From assembly GCA_021773075.1 (NCBI GenBank), contig JAJFKT010000026.1:806356-870355 (forward strand): a stretch of 64,000 nt of DNA, read 5' to 3'. The translations under genes and the position numbers were made by a program. A model generated the notes under the pieces. The model searched no databases, was not told the origin of the DNA, and saw nothing but the letters and a program-made list of their open reading frames with translations. Positions 1-7,247 of the stretch are shown piece after piece. How positions within the stretch are numbered: position 1 is the first letter of the stretch; every line of letters starts with the position of its first letter. This DNA comes from Woeseiaceae bacterium. Its GTDB lineage: Bacteria > Pseudomonadota > Gammaproteobacteria > Steroidobacterales > Woeseiaceae.

Positions 1-1
1 A

Positions 2-982
2 AAATTTCTGTCTGTTCCTCATTTTCTAAGGCCGCTGGACGGTTTCTTTCTTTTTTTGTCGCTTTGGTTTTTCGTTCGCCGGAAGAAAATCGACTTCGAT
101 CTAATCGACGCACATCTCGCTTTTCCTGACGGTTTCGGCGCACTTCTCTTGGGGCGCGTTACTAAGAAACCAGTTACCGTCACATTGCGGGGCCACGACA
201 TCAACGTGCTGCCCAAATACCCATTGCGGCGGCGACAAATTCGATGGGTGCTACGAAACGCAAGTCGTGTTATGGCGGTGGCTGAGGCGCTGAGGAAAGC
301 GGCGATCGAGCTCGGACTACCCGCAGAGAAGAGTGAGACTATTCCGAACGCTGTTGATGAGCAGGAGTTCTTTCCGGTGCAGCGGAAAGTCGCGAGGGCG
401 CAGCTCGGTCTGCCGGTCGAAAGCAAGATAATTGTTGGAGTCGGAAGCCTGATAGAGAGGAAGGGATACCATGTAGTGTTGCATGCATTGACAGAACTTC
501 AAACGCAAGGTGTGCACAACGTAGTCTACGCCATTGTTGGCGCCCCCGGTGAAGAGGGGGACTATAGTACTGAATTGAACCGTATTGTTGGTGAGCTGAA
601 TCTCGGAGATGCAGTACGGTTTGTCGGCCGCAAGGATAGCGATGAACTTCACATGTGGTATAGCGCTGCAGATTGCTCTTGTCTTGCGAGCTCAAAGGAA
701 GGTTGGGCTAATGTTATTCTGGAGTCACTTGCGTGCGGTACGCCTGTGGTTGGTACAAAGATTTGGGGTACGCCGGAGGTGATAACGAGTCCACTTTACG
801 GTGTATTAGTAGACAGGTCACCTCAATCTATCGCAGCAGGCCTCAAAGAGGCGCTAGGCAAAGACTGGGATCGTGAGGAGCTTGTCAAGTACGCGTCAAC
901 TTTCAAATGGGAGAGCGTAGGGGAGAGGGTCTTAGCCAACTACAAGTTAGCCCAGAAGCAGCCACGAGACAAAGCGCACTAG
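2..982 (+). CDS. Glycosyltransferase family 4 (GT4), 5' end outside window
   Basis: The frame is open to the left edge with no stop, so this is the C-terminal ~326 residues of a longer protein; the apparent start at position 56 is an internal TTG. Visible GT-B retaining features are the RGHDINVLP region of the N-terminal Rossmann half, a VGSLIERKG segment that opens the nucleotide-sugar half, and the E-x7-E donor motif in EGWANVILE followed by SLACGTPVVGT. GT4 enzymes move a sugar from a nucleotide-sugar donor onto a growing glycan, usually at the cytoplasmic membrane face. With the glycan/PEP-CTERM genes further right it probably belongs to an exopolysaccharide cluster that continues left of the window. 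Donor and acceptor cannot be read from the sequence. Confidence 0.9.
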   Translation, partial: KFLSVPHFLRPLDGFFLFLSLWFFVRRKKIDFDLIDAHLAFPDGFGALLLGRVTKKPVTVTLRGHDINVLPKYPLRRRQIRWVLRNASRVMAVAEALRKAAIELGLPAEKSETIPNAVDEQEFFPVQRKVARAQLGLPVESKIIVGVGSLIERKGYHVVLHALTELQTQGVHNVVYAIVGAPGEEGDYSTELNRIVGELNLGDAVRFVGRKDSDELHMWYSAADCSCLASSKEGWANVILESLACGTPVVGTKIWGTPEVITSPLYGVLVDRSPQSIAAGLKEALGKDWDREELVKYASTFKWESVGERVLANYKLAQKQPRDKAH

Positions 983-983
983 T

Positions 984-1712
984 TTATCGTGCGTTTCTGG
1001 CGGCCATGTTCGAATACGAGCTTTCAGTTCCGGTCGAGTTAAACGACGTCGCGACGAAATAGTATGTTTTCGGTGAGAGATCATCGACAACGAAAGTATC
1101 GATGCTCGGGTTATCGATACGTATTGAGTCAGTGTAGTTGCCAGGCGAATCTCCGAAGTAGATTGTATGGCCAGCCAAGTCCGTTAGTGCCGAACCATTG
1201 TCGTTTTCAGTCGGTGGTACCCAGGACAAAGTGACAGACGCAACGCCAATCGTAGTTACCGATATCGAGAAACTCAAAGACGTTGAGTCTGATCCGTCGC
1301 TGACCGTTATTCGGATATTCGTGTATTCGCCTTCATTGCCGGGCGCGGGGACTCCTGAAAGACCTCCCGTTTGGTTGTCAAATTGTGCCCACGCGGGTTG
1401 GTTTTCGATGACAAAGGTCAATGCATCGCCGTCTCGATCAGAAGCATCTGGCTGAAAAGAATAAGACTCATCTATTTTGGTGGCGGTTTGAGGGTTACCT
1501 CGAATAGTCGGGGCGTTATTGCCTCCAGTAGAACCTCCTCCGCCAGTAGAGCCACCTCCGCCAGTAGTACCACCGTTGGTATCGGTAGTGTCGGTTACAT
1601 CGAATGACGGTGGTTGTTCCTCAGTTAGGCATCCGCCTAGCAGCGACATCGTGCAGGTCAGAATCATGACCGTCTTTAGCCCAAAAACTGTTCTTCTCTT
1701 CAATTCAATCAC
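984..1712 (-). CDS. Surface lipoprotein with putative Ig and fibronectin III domains
   Basis: About 240 residues. The N-terminus carries KRR, a hydrophobic stretch and a lipobox (LLGGC), so it should be lipidated and exported. A low-complexity Thr/Gly/Ser linker with GGGGSTGG repeats follows. Next comes a He_PIG/cadherin-like Ig domain (NAPTIRGNP to SFSISV, with the typical DRDGDALTF segment), and last a fibronectin type III domain with SWVPPTENDNGS and SYSNMAARN. No catalytic motif is seen; a surface adhesion or matrix role is inference. The GTG at 1712 gives the longest frame, but the TTG at 1703 gives a cleaner lipoprotein signal (MKRRTVFGLK). Both starts sit at the 3' edge of the second of two c-di-GMP-type riboswitches, so expression is probably under second-messenger control. 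Confidence 0.85.
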   Translation of the reverse strand: MIELKRRTVFGLKTVMILTCTMSLLGGCLTEEQPPSFDVTDTTDTNGGTTGGGGSTGGGGSTGGNNAPTIRGNPQTATKIDESYSFQPDASDRDGDALTFVIENQPAWAQFDNQTGGLSGVPAPGNEGEYTNIRITVSDGSDSTSLSFSISVTTIGVASVTLSWVPPTENDNGSALTDLAGHTIYFGDSPGNYTDSIRIDNPSIDTFVVDDLSPKTYYFVATSFNSTGTESSYSNMAARNAR

Positions 1713-1789
1713 CCGGTGGCTCCGCCGTCTGGGTTGGTTGCCGCAGACCGGAAACTTTGCGCCGCTATTTCACAATAGCTTTGCCATTA
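1708..1789 (-). promoter_or_regulatory. Second GEMM-type (c-di-GMP class I) riboswitch aptamer
   Basis: On the minus strand the GEMM core occurs in order. GGCAAAGC comes first, then a five-pair stem closed by a GUGA (GNRA) tetraloop (CTATTGTGAAATAG), then GGCGCAAAG, then CCGGTCTG, and a 3' arm ending CCACCGGGTG. It is more diverged than the upstream copy at 1906-1985, mainly in the outer P1 stem, which I can pair only weakly. Its 3' arm abuts the start codon of the lipoprotein gene and includes GGGTGA, the only Shine-Dalgarno-like string for the TTG start. Ligand binding could therefore affect translation. c-di-GMP versus cGAMP preference cannot be decided by eye. Confidence 0.75.
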
Positions 1790-1870
1790 GCAGATGACGC
1801 TGAGCGCCATAACGATTTTATCGGCAGCGCAAGGCTCGGCCAATTGGGAGTTTGGGGATGCTTAGATACA

Positions 1871-1884
1871 CCAACGATCGTTGG
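1871..1884. repeat. 14-bp perfect palindrome between the two riboswitches
   Basis: CCAACGATCGTTGG lies in the RNA linker between the two aptamers. It could fold as a hairpin in the leader, but no U-run follows in the minus direction, so it is not a standard terminator. Its 12-bp core CAACGATCGTTG is identical to the core of the TetR operators at 36426 and 37140. Confidence 0.5.
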
Positions 1885-1905
1885 CGCGCAGATTAACGCT
1901 TTCAT

Positions 1906-1985
1906 CTTCGGCGACCCCGCTGCCCTAGACTAATGTCCTTAGACCGGAAGTTTTGCGTCCCTGCCTTTCAGCAGGTTTGCCATTT
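1906..1985 (-). promoter_or_regulatory. First GEMM (c-di-GMP class I) riboswitch aptamer
   Basis: The minus strand reads GGCAAACC, then a short hairpin with a GAAA tetraloop (CTGCTGAAAGGCAG), then GGGACGCAAAAC, then CCGGTCTAA, a variable stem, and GCAGCGGGGTCGCC. This is nearly motif for motif the Vibrio cholerae Vc2 c-di-GMP-I aptamer (GGGACGCAAAGC, CCGGCCTAA, GTAGCGGGGTTACC, from memory of the family). It lies ~190 nt upstream of the lipoprotein start, with the second aptamer in between. That makes a tandem arrangement on one leader RNA. An open frame over this segment (1925-2110, minus) is not a gene. Confidence 0.93.
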
Positions 1986-1989
1986 TCAA

Positions 1990-2363
1990 TTGCTTCGAAT
2001 ATACCAAGCAACAAGCAAAGGGCAAGTACCCAGGTCTCGAATCTAGCTGCAGTACCGTCGACCTGTAAATTATGGTAAGCACTAAGCATGCCAAAAGAGG
2101 AGAAGGGCAAATAAAACAGGAAGTTATTTGCAGTTATTAAATTATTTATTCGCTTTCATGCGCCCATAATGTCGCTGACAAGAGACATTAAGTCAGGATC
2201 GTCTTTAGTAAAGTACGATAAGTGGCGGCCACCAGTGGTTTTTTGCCCTGTCGCCAGATAACGACAGGTATTTCTCCACACTAAAGTCAATTTTGCGCGA
2301 ATTTAGTTTGCCCGCTTATCTCCTCTGTTAAACTCCGTCGCTTTGCGCAAAGGCTGTTCTTCA
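1990..2363. other. Intergenic region between riboswitch leader and gltX
   Basis: No gene is supported here. It should hold the leftward promoter of the riboswitch leader and the rightward promoter of gltX, but neither has a convincing -35/-10 pair. The only clear structure is a 7-bp inverted repeat at 2247-2268, CCTGTCG and CGACAGG around an 8-nt loop, in the gltX 5' leader. It is not followed by a T-run. The segment 2110-2160 is AT-rich. Confidence 0.5.
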
Positions 2364-3776
2364 ATGACCGTTCGTACCCGTTTTGCTCCGAGTCCCACCG
2401 GGGTCCTTCACCTTGGAAGTGTCCGCACCGCCTTATTCTGCTGGTTGTACGCGAAGCACTGCGGTGGAGAGTACGTCTTGCGTATTGAGGACACAGATCT
2501 GGAACGTTCTACGCCTGAAAATGTCGATGCGATATTGGATGGCATGGCCTGGCTCGGCATCGAATCGGATGAGAAACCCGTCTTTCAAACAAAGCGTTTC
2601 GATCGCTACTCAGACGTAGTCGATGAGTGGCTCAATGACGGAAAAGCCTATCAATGTTTCTGCACAAAAGAGGAGCTGGACGAACTCAGGGCAGGGCAAA
2701 TGGAACGTGGGGAGAAGACCCGTTATGACGGCCGCTGTCGTGACCGAACAGCGCCCAGAGAGGGTGTGAGCCCGGTTGTGCGTTTCAAGAACCCACTGGA
2801 CGGCAATATTGAGGTCCAGGATCAGGTACGTGGAATAGTGGTTTTCAGCAATACGGAGCTTGACGATCTTATTATTATGCGGTCCGACGGCACTCCTACC
2901 TATAACTTTACTGTGATAATCGATGACGTCGACATGGGGATCACGCACGTGATTCGTGGTGACGATCATTTGAACAACACACCCAAACAAATGAATATGC
3001 TTTCGGCCCTGGGAGCCACGCCACCCGTCTATGCGCACTTGCCCATGATTTTGGGACCTGACGGGGCCAAATTGTCGAAGCGGCACGGCGCGGTCGACAT
3101 AAGAGACTACCGGGAGCAAGGTTTTCTGCCTGAGGCAATGCTGAATTATCTGGTGCGCCTGGGCTGGTCGCACGGTGACCAAGAGGTGTTTTCGATTGGA
3201 GAGATGATCCAGTACTTCGACATCGCCGATGTTAATCAGTCGGCCTCGTCATTCAATCCCGAAAAGCTGGCCTGGCTAAATCAACAACATATTATCAACT
3301 CGCCAGCTGGCAAGCTCGGCGACGCTCTCAGACCCTACCTGGAGCTAGCCGGTGCCAATATTGAGGAAGGTCCAGACCCCGCGGATGTTGCCGACGTATT
3401 TAGGGAACGTGCCGAGACGCTGTCTGAAATGGCTAAGAGTGCGTTGTACTGCTATGTCGATTTCGATGAGATTGACGCGACAGCCGCCAAGAGGAACTTG
3501 CGCCCGGTTGTTCTCGAGCCGCTAGAGGCGGCCAGAAATGCCTTGATGGGCCTCGAAGTCTGGGATAAACAGTCCATTGACGAAACTATCCACCGAGTTG
3601 CAGAGTCGTTCGAGATTAAGCTCGGCAAGCTGGGTCAGCCGATCCGCGTAGCGGTAACGGGCGGCTCGGTGTCGCCGCCTATCGATGCGACCGTGTGGCT
3701 AGTCGGAAAAGAGCGCGTGATCAAGCGCTTAGACCATGCGCTCGGCTTCGTGAGAATGAGAGCGGAGAGTAGTTGA
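2364..3776 (+). CDS. gltX: Glutamyl-tRNA synthetase
   Basis: Class I aminoacyl-tRNA synthetase that attaches glutamate to tRNA-Glu in the cytoplasm. The HIGH-type motif is in APSPTGVLHLGS and the KMSKS-type loop in AKLSKRHG. Length is 470 residues, normal for the family. The ATG at 2364 is chosen because the protein then starts MTVRTRFAPSPTG as bacterial homologues do; the TTG at 2343 would add seven unlikely residues. A Cys-rich zinc-type segment (CFCTKEEL, then YDGRCRD) lies near residues 100-130. It is followed within 40 bp by tRNA-Ala and tRNA-Glu genes, a linkage also known in pseudomonads, so the enzyme and its own substrate tRNA are encoded side by side. Confidence 0.98.
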   Translation: MTVRTRFAPSPTGVLHLGSVRTALFCWLYAKHCGGEYVLRIEDTDLERSTPENVDAILDGMAWLGIESDEKPVFQTKRFDRYSDVVDEWLNDGKAYQCFCTKEELDELRAGQMERGEKTRYDGRCRDRTAPREGVSPVVRFKNPLDGNIEVQDQVRGIVVFSNTELDDLIIMRSDGTPTYNFTVIIDDVDMGITHVIRGDDHLNNTPKQMNMLSALGATPPVYAHLPMILGPDGAKLSKRHGAVDIRDYREQGFLPEAMLNYLVRLGWSHGDQEVFSIGEMIQYFDIADVNQSASSFNPEKLAWLNQQHIINSPAGKLGDALRPYLELAGANIEEGPDPADVADVFRERAETLSEMAKSALYCYVDFDEIDATAAKRNLRPVVLEPLEAARNALMGLEVWDKQSIDETIHRVAESFEIKLGKLGQPIRVAVTGGSVSPPIDATVWLVGKERVIKRLDHALGFVRMRAESS

Positions 3777-3801
3777 CAGCCTCCTTTGGCATACGTAAAG
3801 T
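3773..3801 (+). promoter_or_regulatory. Sigma-70 promoter for the tRNA pair
   Basis: A perfect TTGACA (3773-3778) and TAAAGT (3796-3801) are separated by 17 bp, followed by a GC-rich discriminator (GCGCGG), as is common at stringently controlled stable-RNA promoters. The -35 box overlaps the gltX stop codon (TGA at 3774-3776). Expected start is near 3808, just upstream of tRNA-Ala. Confidence 0.75.
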
Positions 3802-3814
3802 GCGCGGCTCCTTT

Positions 3815-3890
<76 letters not shown>

Positions 3891-3913
3891 GGTTCCATTG
3901 GAAATAGTTCTAA

Positions 3914-3989
3914 GTCCCCATCGTCTAGAGGCCTAGGACACTGCCCTTTCACGGCGGCAACAGGGGTTCGAATCCCCTTGGGGACGCCA
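3914..3989 (+). tRNA. tRNA-Glu (anticodon TTC)
   Basis: A 76-nt cloverleaf. The acceptor GTCCCCA pairs with TGGGGAC, discriminator G, CCA encoded. The anticodon loop CTTTCAC is closed by CTGCC/GGCGG, giving TTC. The T-arm is GGGGTTCGAATCCCC. It lies 23 nt after tRNA-Ala and is probably co-transcribed from the promoter at 3773. Confidence 0.97.
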
Positions 3990-4041
3990 TTCAAAACAAT
4001 GGCTTACAAGCGTAAAACGGAATAGGACAACAAGTCGACCC

Positions 4042-4179
4042 ATGAAGCTGGATGCCTGGGTCGACGACTACAATAACGAACGCTTGCATCAAGGTAAGAT
4101 GTGTTGCTTCAGAATTCCGATGCAGACTTTGCGCGAAGGACGCGAAGTGTGGGAGACGAAGGTCGGTAAATTGAACTGA
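4042..4179 (+). pseudogene. Transposase C-terminal remnant (IS481-like integrase core)
   Basis: A 45-codon open stretch not preceded by the rest of a gene. It reads DDYNNERLHQGKMCC, then MQTLREGREVWE and ends KVGKLN before TGA. The Y-N-N-E-R-x-H-Q-G-K signature is the end of rve-type transposases of the IS481/IS3-like group. The DDE catalytic core is absent and no matching upstream half is seen, so this is a decayed copy. It lies 52 bp after tRNA-Glu, a common insertion neighbourhood. Exact IS family needs a database match. Confidence 0.8.
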
Positions 4180-4411
4180 TCTGACAAAAACACGACGTTT
4201 TTGTGTCCGCGATCACGCTGTTCGTAATCCCCGCGTTGTACATTCAGCAAATCGATGGGTTCGCCCGGACTCGTCGTATAGTAAATTGGACTCTCGGTCG
4301 TCCGGCTTCAAAAGAAGCAGCGGAAACCGGCGGAATGTGACGCCCGAGTTTATTCAGCACGTTGCCGGGGTATATTTGAATGTACTGAATGAGCCAGTGT
4401 TGATCGTATGA
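4180..4411. other. Intergenic region after the transposase remnant
   Basis: No gene is seen. A perfect 8-bp AT-rich inverted repeat (ACAAAAAC / GTTTTTGT, 4184-4204) follows the remnant's stop. It could be an old element end or a weak terminator, but it lacks a GC-rich stem. The promoter of the next gene must lie in 4205-4400, with no clear boxes. Confidence 0.4.
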
Positions 4412-5116
4412 ATGCAAGTTTGGTTACGTGTATTGAAGTCTGAATTCTCGCCACGAAAAGTGCTATTCATACTGTTGTTCGTCATCAGTATTCTGTTGCT
4501 GGCCAACCTGACCGGCATCTTCATAAGTCATTTCTTCGGGCACGACTCAATTTATGGCTTGATCGATCTGTTCGACTTTGATCGAGAGACTAATATTCCG
4601 ACGCTGTTCTCTTCACTTCAGTTGCTTCTTGCGAGCGGTCTGCTCTTGTTATCGGGCCTGCGGCGAGATTTGCGCCCGTCAAATACCGCATCCTGGTTCG
4701 TTTTAACGGCAATTTTCCTGTTTCTCGCAGTCGACGAGTTTGCCCAGATCCATGAACGCCTAACCCTTCCGCTCCGCAGAATTTGGAATTTGACTGGAAT
4801 ATTTTATTATGCATGGGTTATTCCTTATAGCGCTCTCGGAATCGCGATGTTATTAATGTTCAGTCGATTTTTGCGGGCACTACCGCGTCGCCTGATGTGG
4901 CGTATTTTGGCTTCTGCCGTCATATACTTGTCGGGCGCAATCGTTCTTGAGATGGCAGGTGGTATGCACGCGGCAAAATTCGGCGTTGAAGATTTTACAT
5001 ATGCAATAATTTATACAGTGGAAGAACTGTTGGAAATGATAGGCATTGCTCACTTTATTTTTGCGCTTTTGGATAACATGTGGGCAGAAAACGGAAACAT
5101 CCGAACCAGGGATTAA
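4412..5116 (+). CDS. Multi-pass membrane protein of unknown function
   Basis: 234 residues with about six hydrophobic segments: VLFILLFVISILLLANLTG near residue 20, then around 65, 92, 130, 165 and 200. The only distinctive motif is LAVDEFAQIHERL (around residue 110), acidic and His residues at the end of a membrane helix. A similar D-E-x5-H-E pattern is something I associate with uncharacterised inner-membrane proteins near glycan genes, but I cannot name the family. It ends 14 bp before the next glycosyltransferase and is probably in the same operon. No function is assigned. Confidence 0.75.
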   Translation: MQVWLRVLKSEFSPRKVLFILLFVISILLLANLTGIFISHFFGHDSIYGLIDLFDFDRETNIPTLFSSLQLLLASGLLLLSGLRRDLRPSNTASWFVLTAIFLFLAVDEFAQIHERLTLPLRRIWNLTGIFYYAWVIPYSALGIAMLLMFSRFLRALPRRLMWRILASAVIYLSGAIVLEMAGGMHAAKFGVEDFTYAIIYTVEELLEMIGIAHFIFALLDNMWAENGNIRTRD

Positions 5117-5130
5117 GAGCTAGCAGCCCA

Positions 5131-7146
5131 ATGTCAATGACCCCATCAGTCACCGTTGTCATGACGGCGTACAGCAATTTCGAGTATCTTCCCGCCGCTA
5201 TAGAAAGCGTATTGGATCAAGATATTGGTGATTTCGAATTCATTCTGGTTGATGACGGTTCAACTGGTGATATCCGCCCAATTATTGCCCCCTATCTCGG
5301 CAGGCTGCGATACATTCGGCAGGACAATCGCGGGCCAGGCGTAGCACGCGATACAGGGGTAGACGCCGCTCAGGCCGAGTTTATTGCATTCTGTGATTCT
5401 GACGATATCCAGCATGGTTTCCGATTGTCTTCGCATGCAGCGTTACTGAGGTCTTTTCCAGATGCTGCGATGGTATTTAGTGACCTCGCTACTTTCGACG
5501 GCGATGTAGTCACATTCCCAAGCACCTTGCGCGAACGGCAATTGGGCCTATTTCGAAGAGACTTTCATGAGGCTATTTCGGAGGCATTTGGCAAGCCGAC
5601 AAGTTGTGCAGCTTTGGGTATCCATGTGCCGCGCGAGCTCGAAAAACATCCCGTATATTCGGGTCACGTGCCTGGACTAATTGCTGCTCGCCATGTCGCG
5701 TGGGATGGCGCATCGATGTTTCGCAAGAGCATGATGTTGACCGTCGGTGGACACGACCCGACCCTGCGATATTTGGAAGACTGGAGTTTCGTTTCCCAGC
5801 TCAGCAAGAAGTACGAGTTAGTTTTTTGGGATGTCCCGGCATACCTCTATCGCCAGCACTCCGATCAGCTAACAAAACAAAGTATACAAGTTGCAGCCCG
5901 ATCGTATCGTGACGTTGTCGAAAAAGTATGGAAAGACGACGTGGGATTGGCAGCAGATTTTCCACAGCTCCACAAAGAGCTTGTTTCCATCGCATATCTT
6001 CGAAATGCCCACTGTGCGATGGATGCCGGAGAATACGTTCGCGCAAAGGCCGACCTCGTCAACTGTATTCGCGCGGTGCCTTTGCGAAGGCATGGCTACA
6101 CACAGATGATTCGGTGCACGCTTGGGCAGACTACCGAGAAAGTGAGAAATACGATTGGATGGCTTGGGTCTTCAATCGATGCGAGGAATTTTCGAGTCGC
6201 AAGGAGGCCTGCCTTCGGGATCGCAGGGGCATTGGCAATACTTGTAGCAATCGGTATGTTTTCGAGCGAATTCACGTCGATACTCAATCTCAACAAAACG
6301 GACACAAGTCCTGAACGAGTCGCACTAGGCGGAAATCCGGAACAAACTCCGGAAGAAATCGCGCAAGGGATCGTCGATCCGATTTACTTGTTGTGGGCAA
6401 ATGGCCGAATTCTGGAGGCATTTGAACGAAGTCAAAGCGTCGTACATGAGCTACCGCTGCTTCCGAGCGATGATATTAGACAGCATGTCGTCGCGAAACT
6501 TGTAGGATTCTCTGTAAGTTTGGGTCGCATCGAGGATGCAATCGCACTTTCCGAAAAGCTGTTAGACATTGAGCTGCGCACTGAACTACAAGCCGCAATA
6601 TCATTTGCCAATGGTGACAAAGAGAGTATGCGCAAACTACTGGAAACTGATTCAACATTCAAAGAATCGTCTACGGCACTATTGATGTCGATGGTCGGCT
6701 TGCGAGATAGGGCAGTTGAGTTGGTCTCGTCTGCTGCAGTGCCCGAACAGCTGATGCCGCGAATGAATGTAATTTCGGCCATGGCCGCGATGCAGGCGGG
6801 CGATAAAAAGGGCGCAAAGGAACAGTTTGAAGCTGCGACCAAACAGCTCGACATCTCCGACGCAGGGTATTTTTTCGTGGCCACCGATATGTTGGCCGGC
6901 ATCGTCAAGTCTGAAGGCGATATTGATGCGGCAATTGGCATACTTGAGAATACGATGGCACAGCGTGATGCGGCGGTTCGTAATGGTTCTGCAATTTTTT
7001 GGCTGATGTGCCAAAAGAACTTGGCAGCCATGTATGATCAATCAAGTCGTAAAGGTGAAGCGGATGCACTTGAACGCAAACTGCGCGAACGATTAATCTT
7101 AGCCGACAAAAGCTTTCCATTGGCACAGAGCCTGATAGAAGCGTAA
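5131..7146 (+). CDS. GT2 glycosyltransferase with a transmembrane segment and C-terminal TPR-like region
   Basis: 671 residues from ATG 5131; an upstream GTG overlaps the previous gene and is unlikely. Residues 1-250 are a GT-A family 2 domain: SVTVVMTAYSNFEYL, the nucleotide-binding LVDDGSTGD and the metal-binding DSDD in AFCDSDDIQH. A helix-rich stretch follows. A hydrophobic segment (FGIAGALAILVAIGMFS) lies near residues 361-380, and about 290 residues of helical-repeat sequence resembling TPRs (EQTPEEIAQGIVD to LAQSLIEA) make up the rest. With one membrane span the two halves could sit on opposite sides of the inner membrane, linking sugar transfer to a periplasmic scaffold; that topology is inference. 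Acceptor unknown. Confidence 0.85.
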   Translation: MSMTPSVTVVMTAYSNFEYLPAAIESVLDQDIGDFEFILVDDGSTGDIRPIIAPYLGRLRYIRQDNRGPGVARDTGVDAAQAEFIAFCDSDDIQHGFRLSSHAALLRSFPDAAMVFSDLATFDGDVVTFPSTLRERQLGLFRRDFHEAISEAFGKPTSCAALGIHVPRELEKHPVYSGHVPGLIAARHVAWDGASMFRKSMMLTVGGHDPTLRYLEDWSFVSQLSKKYELVFWDVPAYLYRQHSDQLTKQSIQVAARSYRDVVEKVWKDDVGLAADFPQLHKELVSIAYLRNAHCAMDAGEYVRAKADLVNCIRAVPLRRHGYTQMIRCTLGQTTEKVRNTIGWLGSSIDARNFRVARRPAFGIAGALAILVAIGMFSSEFTSILNLNKTDTSPERVALGGNPEQTPEEIAQGIVDPIYLLWANGRILEAFERSQSVVHELPLLPSDDIRQHVVAKLVGFSVSLGRIEDAIALSEKLLDIELRTELQAAISFANGDKESMRKLLETDSTFKESSTALLMSMVGLRDRAVELVSSAAVPEQLMPRMNVISAMAAMQAGDKKGAKEQFEAATKQLDISDAGYFFVATDMLAGIVKSEGDIDAAIGILENTMAQRDAAVRNGSAIFWLMCQKNLAAMYDQSSRKGEADALERKLRERLILADKSFPLAQSLIEA

Positions 7147-7247
7147 GAAAGTCTCGCTGGCAGAAAAAGTCATACCGCATTTTCGGTCGGCAGCAACCGG
7201 TTGGAGGTGTCAGCATCGATTCCGATGCTGGTTATGGATAAAACGGC

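Noticed and set aside
1925..2110. 61-codon minus-strand open frame
   Set aside because: It lies over the distal c-di-GMP riboswitch and its upstream region; RNA structure explains the sequence and the peptide matches nothing.
3914..3989. tRNA-Glu 3' end as an attachment site
   Set aside because: I found no second copy of the T-arm/CCA sequence downstream in the window and no integrase gene.
4184..4204. Inverted repeat ACAAAAAC/GTTTTTGT as a terminator
   Set aside because: Stem is AT-rich and short with no clear T-run; kept only as a note in the intergenic entry.
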